Shown piece by piece: positions 17,751 through 27,308 of a DNA stretch of 64,000 nucleotides (the first letter of the stretch is position 1; each line of letters begins with the position of its first letter). Position numbers and translations under genes: made by a program. Origin of the DNA: JAWKOK01 sp963698255 (GTDB taxonomy: Bacteria > Chloroflexota > Anaerolineae > Caldilineales > Caldilineaceae). The notes beneath the pieces were generated by a model. It saw only the letters and a list, made by a program, of their open reading frames with translations, searched no databases and was not told where the DNA came from. The stretch is taken from positions 22,956 through 86,955 of the forward strand of contig CAVOQD010000007.1 in the NCBI GenBank assembly GCA_963698255.1. Reading direction: 5' to 3'.

Positions 17751-19610
17751 TCATCGAAGATTCAACTCGTCCATCGCCTTCCACAGATTCCGGCGTCGCT
17801 GATGGTCAACCTGCCATTCACTCAACAAGGCATGGTACGCGTTGGCGTTGATTTCCTGGAGTGCAGCCATCCACCGGGCATGTGCGGTGTAGTTTGATTT
17901 TTGTGCCGAACTGGGATCAGGCGTCAAGTCACGTAGATGCTGCCGCCAGTAGACCATCACATTGATTCCGAGATCGGCGGCGACCGACTGAGAGAGATAC
18001 GCTTGTCGTGATCGGTCATCTTTTGTTGACAGTTCTCTCGGGCGTATGATAAATTGGAAGAATCGGGGGAAAGAATCCGCTTCGACTTGGCCGATTGCTG
18101 CTAGGTCAGCGGTCAACAGACGCAATTGGCCGTGGTCCTGGTCGAGGACTGCCTGCTTTGTCGTGAGCGTCGCCAGCCATTCGTTCATCTGCTGCTGAAA
18201 CCAGGTTACTCCTCTGCTGGGATCGTAGTGGCTGTCAAGTAGCCAGTGTACCCACCAGATATCGGAATCTTTCTTCGTCTCCAGGCCATACTCATAGCCG
18301 AAGTTATAGACGTACGGTCTTGCTCCCCGTGCGATTAGATTTCGCCACGACTGGAAAAGTGCGTCCTGGGTCGCGGCGTCGAGAGGCGTCTCCGTCAACA
18401 GCGCCAGCATTTGATTCCAGTCAAACGAGTGATCAAAAGCTGCCAACTGGATGGAGAGCGCGTTGGCCAGTTCGGTCTGCTTCAACCCCTGGGCGGCTTG
18501 CTGATAGGCGCGCAGAAGCCCTTTGTGCTGCTTCCAGTTTGCGCCGCTTTCATGATATCCGTGAACAAGGTCGAAGAGCAGACCGGTTTCAGGGTTCCAG
18601 GTCTTTGAGTGCGTTCTGCTTCGCAGCATGGAGTCCACCATTTCAGTGGCGACGACCGTGCTTTCACCAAATTCCCGCCGCTGGAGCAAGTCCTCAAGCA
18701 ATGGCAACCCAGCTTGCCACTGCTGGGGGATATCCGCGCGCAGGTTTTCCAAATAGCGTTCCGGCGCGTAGCGATCCAGGTAGTACATATATATCCCGTT
18801 CCAGTGGGAGTAGGTACTGCTCAAAGACGCTTTCCAGAGCACGTCATCCTTGTCGGCAGTGAGACCCTGCAGTATGCAACGCTCGTCGGCCTCTGACAGT
18901 TCTGACATAAAATCAACCACGGAATCGCGGTCCAGGTTGCTGTACTCGAACTCCTTTTCCCACTGACGAACTCGCTCGATGAAACCATAGGCGTCCTTGC
19001 CCTCTTCGTCGGCCAACAGCCGTTCCCAAGTCAGAAAACAGAGGGTTAGGTTTCGCTGTAGGCCGAGACCATTGACAATTTCGATCCAGTCAGGCAGGCC
19101 GCTGGAGATTTCGGTCTCTGCATCTGCTATCGCAGCGCCAAAACCCATATCAGGATCAAAGCGATTGACATAGGCTGTCTCGACAAGGGGCAGCATCTTG
19201 GTCGCTACCTTTTCCAGATCTTCAACAAGCCCATATTCGTCAAAGTAGGGCGCCTCCCAGTGTTCTTCCTGAACAATGTAATCGCCCTCTTCTTGGGCGG
19301 CTTCGATGACAATGTCGTACCATTGATTCCACAGCGCAGACCAGGTCTCCGCCAGCTTGGCCAGTGAAACCGGTCTTTCGGCGGTCTCTTTTGTCTCTTC
19401 TTCAGCGATTGGTGACGAGAGAATATGCTCAAGGGTCTGACGTGTGTCGTCGGGTATCTGTTCGAGAACCTGTTGGTGTAGGTCCGGGGGCAGCGTCGCG
19501 AACAGTATGTCCAGCAGGTCAGCAATCTCCTGCTGGGTCAATGCCGCGAAAATTGGCATACCAACTTGGTCTACGGCGCCTTGCGATCTGTTTTTCACTT
19601 GTTTGGTCAT
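17751..19610 (-). CDS. Large helical protein of unknown function
   Basis: This 619-residue frame is intact, which is notable in this window. The sequence is acidic and largely helical, with repeated Trp/Tyr-rich segments (WSALWNQWYDIVIEAAQEE, YSHWNGIYMYYLDRYAPERYL, WFQQQMNEWLATL), suggesting alpha-alpha repeats. The last residues, HALLSEWQVDHQRRRNLWKAM, resemble the basic tails of some SWIM-associated proteins, though weakly. No signal peptide, membrane segment or catalytic motif is visible. It lies upstream of the hsd locus, transcribed towards it, and divergent from a SEC-C protein. A defence role is possible but unproven. Confidence 0.7.
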   Translation of the reverse strand: MTKQVKNRSQGAVDQVGMPIFAALTQQEIADLLDILFATLPPDLHQQVLEQIPDDTRQTLEHILSSPIAEEETKETAERPVSLAKLAETWSALWNQWYDIVIEAAQEEGDYIVQEEHWEAPYFDEYGLVEDLEKVATKMLPLVETAYVNRFDPDMGFGAAIADAETEISSGLPDWIEIVNGLGLQRNLTLCFLTWERLLADEEGKDAYGFIERVRQWEKEFEYSNLDRDSVVDFMSELSEADERCILQGLTADKDDVLWKASLSSTYSHWNGIYMYYLDRYAPERYLENLRADIPQQWQAGLPLLEDLLQRREFGESTVVATEMVDSMLRSRTHSKTWNPETGLLFDLVHGYHESGANWKQHKGLLRAYQQAAQGLKQTELANALSIQLAAFDHSFDWNQMLALLTETPLDAATQDALFQSWRNLIARGARPYVYNFGYEYGLETKKDSDIWWVHWLLDSHYDPSRGVTWFQQQMNEWLATLTTKQAVLDQDHGQLRLLTADLAAIGQVEADSFPRFFQFIIRPRELSTKDDRSRQAYLSQSVAADLGINVMVYWRQHLRDLTPDPSSAQKSNYTAHARWMAALQEINANAYHALLSEWQVDHQRRRNLWKAMDELNLR

Positions 19611-19830
19611 GGCGGATTACCTGTCCACTGACAGGGCGGCACAATGAGTGTGTCGGACGACGGCATGGTCATTTGGCATGTTCTATCGAGTTTATCACGC
19701 CTTTCTTGCGCAGACCACTGGCGGAATCCAGTAGGTTCGCCTGTGCAGCGCCCTTCGCCGCTCTCACAAACTTTGCCGGCTGCCGTACTGATAGTAATGG
19801 CAAAGCTCTTCTGTTGGCGAGCGAGTCTTC

Positions 19831-19839
19831 TGGTATAAT
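19831..19839 (+). promoter_or_regulatory. Extended -10 promoter for the SEC-C/TPR gene
   Basis: TGGTATAAT (TGn plus TATAAT) ends 65 bases before the ATG at 19905. No good -35 box stands at 17 bp, as expected for an extended -10 promoter. Confidence 0.45.
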
Positions 19840-19904
19840 TGCGGGTGGGATACCTGACTGTTACCAGCGAAGAAATGTCAACTGTATAGAGAGTACACAA
19901 GACA

Positions 19905-21089
19905 ATGGCTGATCTTTTTAACTTCGGGCCGGCAATTGACCTCAAAACGCCGAGTTCTCACGCTATGTGTGATTATACGGCGGTTACCGCTGCCGTTATC
20001 GAGGCGCTTCGAACTGCTCATACCGCCGGTCTAGACCTCTCCGGTTTGATACCGGGCCTTGACGCCACTACCGGAGCAATGATTGTGGCCGAGTCCATGG
20101 AGGCGGACGCTCTGTTGCGTGCGCCGGCGGAGGTGTTGTTCGCAAAACCTTTCGACGACTTCGGTGACTGGACATTGGCTGTATTGGCTCAAATACTCTT
20201 CGATATTGTTCGCGAGAAGACGGCGCCAAAGCGACCGATCCCGGATCATTTGCGTGAACTACAGACACGGGCCTGGGCTGCATTGGAACTGGCGCTCGAC
20301 TCACCAAGCGCAAGTCCACTATTATGGTATGAAGACATCTACTTCGACGTTGCACAAGAATACCGTATACGAGGCGATCCTCGTGCGCTGACGATCATGA
20401 AGCGAGGACTGGCTCACAATTTGCAGTTCAATGAGGGGAACAACGCTGAGTCATTTCTGTGCGATATCGCTGAAACTTACCTGTGGCTGGGCGACGTCAA
20501 TGCCGCTCTATCGCTCTACACCGCCTTGCTACGCAACGAGCCGGACAACATTTGGCACTACAACATGATTGCTCTCACGTTCTGCAAAGGCGGCTTGTCA
20601 CGACTCGGCATCCTGGCAACGCAGCGCGCACAGCGCTTGATAGAAACCGCCGGCGACTCGGAGAGGCTGGCCGACCAGTTTCGCGACTCCTTGGCCCGTT
20701 TGGAAGCCTGTGCGGAACCGGATCAGCAGAGTAAGCTAGAGCCAACGATACTGTCCGACTTCAGCGATTCCTTGTCACTGGCATTCGATGCCGGTCGTGA
20801 CTTGTCCTATCCAATATTGGTGCGTGAACTGTTCCCCGATCTGGACTCATTGCCGGTAAAGGTTCCTGCGGAGATGCCGACATTGCCGCCTCCACGCCAA
20901 TCTATCGCTTCTGAGAAGCGCTACACAGCACCTTCCTCTGCGCAAGAAAACCGTCAATCCCCTGTCCAGAGAAAAAGAGTCGCTGACAAGTCGTTGGGAC
21001 GCAATGATTACTGCTGGTGTGGCAGCGGCAAGAAGTACAAGCATTGTCATATGCGGGAAGATCGTCAGGCCAGACGGGACCACGGATAG
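19905..21089 (+). CDS. TPR protein with C-terminal SEC-C zinc motif
   Basis: The intact 394-residue protein has a helical N-terminal region, TPR-like helices in the middle (ETYLWLGDVNAALSLYTALLRNEP, about residues 185-225), a Pro/Ser linker, and the SEC-C motif GRNDYCWCGSGKKYKHCH with its CxCx8CH zinc ligands at the end. SEC-C motifs, first known from SecA, occur on many nucleic-acid and stress-linked proteins and often bind zinc or partners. The gene diverges from the 619-residue unknown protein. I cannot assign a pathway. Confidence 0.78.
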   Translation: MADLFNFGPAIDLKTPSSHAMCDYTAVTAAVIEALRTAHTAGLDLSGLIPGLDATTGAMIVAESMEADALLRAPAEVLFAKPFDDFGDWTLAVLAQILFDIVREKTAPKRPIPDHLRELQTRAWAALELALDSPSASPLLWYEDIYFDVAQEYRIRGDPRALTIMKRGLAHNLQFNEGNNAESFLCDIAETYLWLGDVNAALSLYTALLRNEPDNIWHYNMIALTFCKGGLSRLGILATQRAQRLIETAGDSERLADQFRDSLARLEACAEPDQQSKLEPTILSDFSDSLSLAFDAGRDLSYPILVRELFPDLDSLPVKVPAEMPTLPPPRQSIASEKRYTAPSSAQENRQSPVQRKRVADKSLGRNDYCWCGSGKKYKHCHMREDRQARRDHG

Positions 21090-21166
21090 TGTGCCACGCC
21101 ATTCGCTTGCCATCGTATACATGATCGTGAAGAGATCGAAGCAAAAAATATGCATCGGCTACTCGA

Positions 21167-21240
21167 CTGATGACGAGAAACTCGCCCGGTTTCACGCCGA
21201 ATGAAATGTTGTCGAGAACTGTGATGAGGCGGTCTTCGAT
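21167..21240 (-). pseudogene. Possible remnant of an ABC ATPase N-terminus
   Basis: On the minus strand the bases read RIEDRLITVLDN followed by ISFGVKPGEFLVIS, the phrase that precedes Walker A in SsuB/TauB-type ABC ATPases. The P-loop itself does not follow. It is about 25 codons long and could be chance, but the wording is characteristic. Confidence 0.35.
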
Positions 21241-21288
21241 GCGTCAGGCCGTTTCAGGGATATGAATCCCAAAAATCTTCTCTTTGCG

Positions 21289-21546
21289 CTACCTGTGCCG
21301 AAAGTGCACAAAGATACGGCCAAAATTTTTGCTGTCTTTGTCGATGCGGTGATATTGGGCGCGGATATGGGGCTGGTTAAGGAAGCGCAGGACGCGTTTC
21401 TTGAGTTGGCCGCTGCCCTTGCCTGGAATGATCTCCACGAGCGCGATGCGTTTCTCCACCGCCTCTTCGATGATGTTGTTTAACTCCAGTTCGATGCGGT
21501 CACCCTTGTTGTAGATGTCATGCAGGTCCAGTTTTAGCTTTGCCAT
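21289..21546 (-). CDS. Small Smr-domain protein
   Basis: The 85-residue protein is a stand-alone Smr domain, the nuclease-like module of MutS2. It carries the family hallmarks KLDLHDIYNKGD (the LDLHG-type motif) and LVEIIPGKGSGQLKKRVLRF (the HGxGxG-type loop, here PGKGSG), and ends in FGRIFVHFRHR. The start MAKLKLDL at 21546 fits the family; the frame is open for 19 more codons upstream. Smr proteins nick DNA or RNA in repair or ribosome rescue. The gene stands alone. Confidence 0.85.
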   Translation of the reverse strand: MAKLKLDLHDIYNKGDRIELELNNIIEEAVEKRIALVEIIPGKGSGQLKKRVLRFLNQPHIRAQYHRIDKDSKNFGRIFVHFRHR

Positions 21547-21683
21547 GCGTTTCCCAGGTTCCAGTGCTGTACAGTGCGTCAATTTGGCCCAAACATCGCG
21601 CAAACCAGTATACTGGAGAACGATCAGAATCGAGAAGTGGATTCCCCCGGCACTTTGAGAAAAGCATTCACAGGAGGTATTTC

Positions 21684-22160
21684 ATGGGGCAAACAGACAC
21701 AACCAAGCTTGATGTAGGCGATCTTTTTCCCAACATGACTATGCCGATGATCGATAGGGAGACGCCACTGCGTTTGCCCGACGATCTGTCCGCTGAATAC
21801 ACGATCTTTTTGGGCTATCGGGGCAAGTGGTGAAGCCACTGTCGTCGGCAGTTGGCCGACTTTCAGGCAAACCTGTCTGCATTGGAAGCGAAGGGCATTG
21901 CGTTGCTTGCCGCTTCTGTGGATGGCGAAGCAGAAACACGCGAGTTGATCGACATGCTGGGGTTGACATTTCCTGTCGGCTACGGGCTGGACTATCTGGA
22001 GTTCGCCTCAAAGACAGGCGCGTTCTACGAAATCCGTCGCCAGATCATCCACGCCACCGACTTCATTCTCCGGCAGGACGGGACGGTCGCCCATGCCGTA
22101 TACGCAACCGGTCCGGTCGGGCGGCTCTGGGCTGAGGATTGTATCCGGGTGACTGGTTAA
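21684..22160 (+). CDS. Redoxin/AhpC-TSA-like protein with in-frame UGA, candidate selenoprotein
   Basis: The gene has an excellent ribosome-binding site (AGGAGG at 21672-21677) and reads MGQTDTTKLDVGDLFPNMTM to a TGA at 21831-21833, codon 50. It then continues without a frame change to TAA at 22160, giving 158 residues. The context FLGYRGKW-UGA-SHCRRQLADF corresponds to the YRGxWCPxCRxQL active site of thioredoxin-fold peroxiredoxin-like proteins, so the UGA replaces the catalytic Cys of CxxC, giving UxxC. Downstream parts (ALEAKGIALLAASVDG, FPVGYGLDY, ATDFILRQDGTV) are normal for the family. A stem-loop follows the UGA at SECIS spacing. The alternative is a substitution error (TGC or TGT to TGA). 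No selABC/D genes lie in the window. Confidence 0.75.
21834..21866 (+). promoter_or_regulatory. Candidate bacterial SECIS element
   Basis: A perfect 6-bp stem, gtcggc (21844-21849) with gccgac (21855-21860), closes a 5-nt loop agttg whose second base is G. Sixteen bases separate the UGA from the loop, and a lower ctg/cag pairing extends the stem. This matches the known bacterial layout (loop 16-37 nt after UGA, G in the first two loop positions). Confidence 0.6.
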
Positions 22161-22209
22161 GAAACGGCAACGGAAATGGACCGCGAGCGTTCGCTGGTCC
22201 ATTCCCGTT

Positions 22210-22999
22210 TTACTCCGAATACCCTACAATACCCCGTACACTCCGATAGACTTCATCGATGGGCATGCCGGCGGCCAGCGCTTCCCGCTCCTCGTTCTCC
22301 TTCTCGAAGGTCTTCTCCACCCGCAGCAGCACCTCGTCGACCAGATCCTTGGGGATCAGTTGCACGCCGTCGTTGTCGCCGAAGATGAAGTCGCCCGGCA
22401 TGACGCGCACGTAGTGGGTCATGTGGCCCGGCAGATAGATGGGCCGATTGACCTCGGTGATGACCCAGCCGCCGTAGAAGTTGGGGCGTGTCCCGTAGGA
22501 GTACATGGGGAAGTCGTCCATCTTGAGCACATACTGGGTGTCGCGGCAGTTGCCGGCCAGCAACATGCCCCGGCAGCCGTGGGCATAGGCCAGCTGGCAG
22601 CTCATCTCGCCGAAGTGGGCCGGCTGCATGTCCTCGCCGCAGTCGAAGCAGAGCACCACGCCCGGCCTCGGCATCGGCCACCGCGCGCATCATGCGCTTC
22701 TGGGGGTGGCCGCCTTCGGCCTCCCACTTGGCCTCCATCTCCTCCTTGAGCCCGGGCGTCAGGTCATAGTCGACCTGCGAATGCAGTTTGATGGGCAGGG
22801 CGCGGCCTACCAGTTGCATGCCCTGGCGCAGCGGCTTGAAGCGGTCGGCGAAGATCGTGTCGCGCACGCCCAGTGAGTACATGGCATCCGAGACCGCGCC
22901 GCCGTAGCCGGCGCGTTTGAAGCGTTCGATCCGTTCCAGATCGGTGATATCCAGGGTGCGAATCTCTTCAGAACCTGCGACGATGTGGTCCGTTGACAT
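22210..22999 (-). CDS. RraA-family protein, one frameshift
   Basis: RraA-like proteins are class II aldolases or decarboxylases acting on 4-carboxy-4-hydroxy-2-oxoadipate-type substrates, or inhibitors of RNase E. This one has the typical GGAVSDAMYSLGVRD N-terminal motif, VGRALPIKL, the glycine-rich GEMSCQLAYAHGCRGMLLAG (read in two parts), the GNCRD active-site segment where GxxRD binds substrate, and VMPGDFIFGDNDGVQLIP. The frame shifts near 22665. The C-terminal extension is that of the larger RraA-like group seen beside carbohydrate and organosulfate genes. An AAGGA box precedes the ATG at 22999. Confidence 0.88.
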
Positions 23000-23263
23000 A
23001 CCATCTTTCCTTTTGTTGGTGTTGGAAAAAATTGACGACCGCTTGATTGTAACGTTGCCGGTTGGCAAGTGTCAACGAGGGTGAAATCGGGGCGTCTGTT
23101 CGTTATATTGGTCCCATGGCACAGACTGACACAGCCGCGCATACAAAACCGTTTTTTCGTTTTCGTTTCCTGCGGACCATGCTACAATTGACGGAATAAC
23201 GCAACGCATTGAGGAAGATAACATCCATTCCACGAAGTCAAACTCACCGGACCCTTTTGAACA

Positions 23264-24546
23264 ATGGCCAATATTGATCCGCCGCGCACGCCCAACGTCC
23301 CGCCCGAAATTCTTCCCCTGCGCGCACGTCAGTTTCGAGTGCCCAAAACCTTTGCAGCGCTGCGCCATCGCAACTATCGTCTCTTCTTGGGCGGTCAGCT
23401 TGTCTCCATGGCGGGCACATGGATGCAGATCATCGCTCAGGGCTGGCTGGTCTATCAGATCAGCGGCTCGGAGTTGGCGCTTGGTCTGGTCGGGTTCGCC
23501 TCGGCCATTCCGGTGCTCATCATCTCGCCCTGGGCAGGGGTGGTGGTCGATCGGTCTCCAAGCGCAATTTGCTGGTCGTGACCCAGACCATCGCCATGTT
23601 GCTGGCATTTGTGCTCGCCGTTCTCACCTTCACCGACGTGATACAGGTCTGGCACATCGTGCTGCTGGCGGCATGCATGGGCGCGGTCAATGCCTTTGAC
23701 GGTCCTGCACGCCAGGCATTTGCCGTCGAGATGGTCGGGCGCGACGACCTGCCCAACGCCATTGCCTTGAACTCCATGACCTTCAACAGCGCTCGCATCG
23801 TCGGTCCTGCCATCGGCGGTCTCATTCTGGCCGCAGTCGGCGCAGCCTGGTGTTTCACCCTCAACGGCGTGACCTTCCTGGCGGTGATCGGTTCGCTGCT
23901 GGCCATGACGATTGCGCCGCGGGCTGCGCAGTCTGAGCGACAATCGCCGTGGAGCCAGTTGAAGAGCGGCCTTGTCTATGTGCGCGGTGCGCATGATCTG
24001 CGCGCGCTGCTGTTGCTGGCCCTGGTCTTTAGCATTTTCGGCATTTCGTACGGTACGGTGCTGCCGGCCTTTGTCGACAAGGTTCTGGGGCAAGGTCCCA
24101 GCGCCTTCGGGACCATCAATGCCGCCTCGGGCATCGGCGCGGTCACCGGCGCACTGCTTGTCGCCCAGTATGGCGACCGGGGCCGCCGTGGACGCTGGCT
24201 GGCCGTGGCCATCCTGACCTTCCCTATCATTTTGCTCCTGTTTGCCGTGAACACGCGCTATCCGCTGGCCCTGTTGCTGGCCCTGGCGCTGGGCGTCGTA
24301 TTTATGGTTGTCTTCACATTGATCAACACCTTGCTGCAAACGCGCGTGCGTGACGAAATGCGCGGGCGTGTCCTGAGCCTCTACACCTTGACGTTTTTTG
24401 GATTTGCCCCTTTTGGGAACCTGATGGTGGGCAGCGTGGCCGAGTTTATCGGCCTCAGCGAGGCCATCGCCATCAGCGCCGTGCTCTGCTTTCTGCTGGC
24501 CGGCGCCGTCCTGATCTGGACGCCCGATGTGCGTCAATTGCCGTAG
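23264..24546 (+). CDS. MFS transporter, EntS-like (MFS_3), one frameshift
   Basis: The protein of about 427 residues has twelve predicted helices. It starts with FAALRHRNYRLFLGGQLVSM and GTWMQIIAQGWLVYQISGS, the standard opening of the MFS_3 (enterobactin exporter-like) group, and has the duplicate motif in the second half (RVRDEMRGRVLSLYTLTFFG). The conserved loop-2 motif DR at GVVVDR is followed by the frameshift near 23555. It most likely exports small molecules. It stands alone, with about 270 bases upstream and a repeat region downstream. Confidence 0.85.
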
Positions 24547-24963
24547 TGGTTGACATCTCATATATCGTTTCGCGGCCTACTCAATCGTATAGTCATATTT
24601 GTTCGGCAAGCGGCTCGGTTCAAAGCCGGAATTGATGCGCAGCCGCCTCAAGGATCGATCTCCGACATAGGGGACGAAGCCGTTTCCCAGTGAGCGGCGA
24701 TAGGCGGCAAGGGAAAACAACCGTGGCAAAGCTCGTTCTTGCAGCAGAGTCATCGGTTGGAGCCGCTTCAATTGTTGTTGCTGCCTGAGGCACGGCCGCC
24801 CCGGCCTGGCGGAAACCCGAATACGCCAAGCTTCGGGGCCGGCTAGCCACAGCCTTGCCAAGCTGGAACTTGGCGCTGTCAGGTGCGTCAACTCCTGAAA
24901 TCCCGGAACGCCGGAACGTTTTCGACGACGGCTTTCAACAAAGCCGTCCCGTCCGCGACCCTT
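24547..24963. other. Intergenic region with decayed repeat copies
   Basis: No gene was found. Bases 24721-24752 match the end of the family A palindrome (ccgtggcaaa, ttcttgcagcagagtca), and 24849-24905 resemble 870-930. The region appears to be built from worn-out repeat elements. Confidence 0.45.
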
Positions 24964-26345
24964 CTACCACCCGTACCGCTCCGGTCCCCAATCCGTGGTC
25001 GACAGTTCCTGTTTGGCCATGATCAACTGCCGGTCGGGCAGGTCGTCGTGGAGGATCACGCCCGGGCCGACGACCGAGTAGACGCCGGTGCGGCGGCCGG
25101 GCATGATGATGGCGTTGACGCCGGTGCGGCTGAAGTCGCCGAAATAGGCGGCGTTGGAGGCGTGGGTCGGGATCTCGCGCCGACCTTTGATGCGCCAGGG
25201 CGACTCGCCGTCGTCGAAGCGCAGGTTGCCGCAGACCGTGGCCGCGCCGAAGTCGACCGCCTCGCCGACCACGCCCCAGATCTCGCAATAATGATAGCAG
25301 TAGACCGTGTCCAGGGCCACGCCGCTAAATTCGGCGCCGTGACCATAGACGCCGCGTGCGCCCAGCGTGCTGTGGCCGCCGATCTGGCAGTAGTCGCGCA
25401 CCTTGGTCTCCGCGCCGATGACGGCTAGATCCCTCGATGATGGCGCCGTTGATCACGCTTGCGTTGTCGCCCAGCCAGAGGTTGCCGCGTACGACCACGC
25501 GGTTGCCGATGACCGCGTTCTCGCCCAGCACGACCTTGCCCTCGATCTCGGCTCCGTCATGGATGCGCGCCGACGCCGGAATGACGTTTTCGCTGATTTG
25601 CTGCGACATGGCTTCGATGACGCGATGGTTGGCTTCCAGAATGTGCCACGGCTTGTCCAGGTCGACGAAGTAGCCGCGCGTCTTCGACGGCCAACACATC
25701 GGCCCCTTCGTCGATCATCATCTGCAGCGACTGCGCGATCTCGCTCTCGACCGGCGGCATGCCGCCAACGGGCACCCGATGCACGATGCCGGGGTTGTCA
25801 CGCAGGTAGGCCAATGCCTCGCCACGCATGGCGTAGATGCCGCAAAGGCGATGGCTGCCGTCTCGGCTGTGCCCTTCGATTCCAGTGAGCATCTCGCCGT
25901 CGGCCTTGGCAACCAGCCAATCGTGGGGACGTTCTTCGCCCAGCGGCTGGATCAGCGCGGCGGCCATCGGATGCTCCGACTCAAATCGCTCCCGCAGCTT
26001 CGCCAGATTGGCGACATCGGTCACGACATCGCCGGCAACGACCAGGAAGTCGCCGTCGAGCAAGGGCGCGGCCTGCATTACCGCATCGGCTGTGCCCGTC
26101 GCCTGAGCTTGACGTACAAATTGGACACCGGCGGCACAGCCACGCAGGGCGGCGCGCACGCTGGCCTCGCCATGGCCAGTGACGACGATCACACGTTCGA
26201 TGCCTAGATCGTTCAACTGGTCAACCAGTCGGCGCACGGTCGGCACGTTGGCAATCGGAAAGGCGACTTTGTTGCGTACGATGTTGTAGGGCCAGAAACG
26301 ACTTCCGGCTCCGGCAGCAAGGACAATCGCGGTTTGAATTGGCAT
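24964..26345 (-). CDS. Sugar-1-phosphate nucleotidyltransferase with left-handed beta-helix domain, two frameshifts
   Basis: The N-terminal Rossmann-like domain (about residues 1-220) has the pyrophosphorylase signature AIVLAAGAGSRFWP with the metal and phosphate loop, KVAFPIANVP, and VVAGDVVTD with the catalytic Asp. The C-terminal half is a hexapeptide-repeat beta-helix (ARIHDGAEIEGKVVLGENAV, VVRGNLWLGDNASV, IGGHSTLGARGVYG), as in GlmU and archaeal Sugar-1-P transferases with acetyltransferase domains. Frames change near 25685 and 25430. The product is probably an NDP-sugar for envelope polysaccharide. The start at 26345 follows GGGAGAG. Confidence 0.85.
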
Positions 26346-26465
26346 GGGTATTCTCTCCCTTGAAGCGGGTGACGGCGAATTGCATTGCAGGGTAATACTT
26401 CCCATGATAGAGTAACTTTGTCAAATGTCGGAAAGTGAGTCGTTGGCCAAACAGGGGAGGATCAG

Positions 26466-27308
26466 TTGCGGACACAAGAGCAAGTTCTGACACAGTTCGA
26501 CGAGTGGGCCAAAAGCAATGACCTGGTTCGTGCCGCCATCCTGACCAGCAGCCGCGCCAACCCCGAACGCGAGACGGACATTCTGTCGGACTATGATATT
26601 GAACTCTACGTTACAGAGCTTGATCCCTTTCGACAGGGCGACGAATGGCTCGATCACTTTGGCGAGGTGATGGTGCGCTGGCCTTTTGATCCGAGAGACA
26701 GCGGTTGGGATGGGATCACGAGGCTGATCATATTCCGGGAAGGTATACGAATCGATTTCCAGATTCATCAGGCTGCGGTGGTCGCGCCGGATGCCTACGA
26801 TGATGATTACAGGATCCTGCTGGACAAGGACGGGTTGATGGTTGGGCTCAACTCCCCAACTCACTCCGAGCACCTTGTGAAGAAGCCGACTCAGGACGAA
26901 TACGACGTGTTGGTGAACGAGTTCTGGTGGGATGCGCACTACGTGCCCAAGTATCTGCGGCGAGACGAACTGCCGTTCGCCGCCAGCATGCTTGGCCAGG
27001 CTGTGCGAGATGAGTTTTTGCACAAGATGATTGAGTGGTATATCGGACTTCAAAATGACTGGTCTGTCAACACAGGCGTGCGTGGTCGATATTTCAAGCG
27101 GTATCTGGATGAGCAGACGTGGCGGGAATATGAATCTACATTTGCGGGAGCCGCTATCGAGGAGCAGTGGCAGGCTTTTTTGAATGCCGTCGGTCTTTTC
27201 AGAAAACTGGCAAAGCTTGTCGGCGATCAGCTTGGTTATCCGTATCCTGAGACGGTTGATAGGAAAATGACTGAGTACTACAGTTGGATACGGTCTATAG
27301 GTGATTGA
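26466..27308 (+). CDS. Aminoglycoside 6-adenylyltransferase-like protein (AadK/ANT(6) family)
   Basis: The intact 280-residue protein has the nucleotidyltransferase signature TSSRANPERETDILSDYDIE, where two Asp residues of the DxD-type site bind metal, and the family motifs VRWPFDP, LIIFREGIRIDFQIH, DEYDVLVNEFWWDAHYVPKYL, QNDWSVNTGVRGRYFKRYL and the final tail. Members adenylylate streptomycin at the 6-position, but many environmental homologues have no tested activity. Translation starts at TTG (26466) after GGGGAGGA. Its stop overlaps the end of the convergent phosphatase gene by 14 bases. A 398-codon antisense frame is a shadow. Confidence 0.87.
   Translation: MRTQEQVLTQFDEWAKSNDLVRAAILTSSRANPERETDILSDYDIELYVTELDPFRQGDEWLDHFGEVMVRWPFDPRDSGWDGITRLIIFREGIRIDFQIHQAAVVAPDAYDDDYRILLDKDGLMVGLNSPTHSEHLVKKPTQDEYDVLVNEFWWDAHYVPKYLRRDELPFAASMLGQAVRDEFLHKMIEWYIGLQNDWSVNTGVRGRYFKRYLDEQTWREYESTFAGAAIEEQWQAFLNAVGLFRKLAKLVGDQLGYPYPETVDRKMTEYYSWIRSIGD

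Noticed and set aside
23455..24561. 368-codon minus-strand frame opposite the MFS transporter
   Set aside because: Gln/His/Ala-rich composition typical of an antisense shadow of a membrane protein gene.
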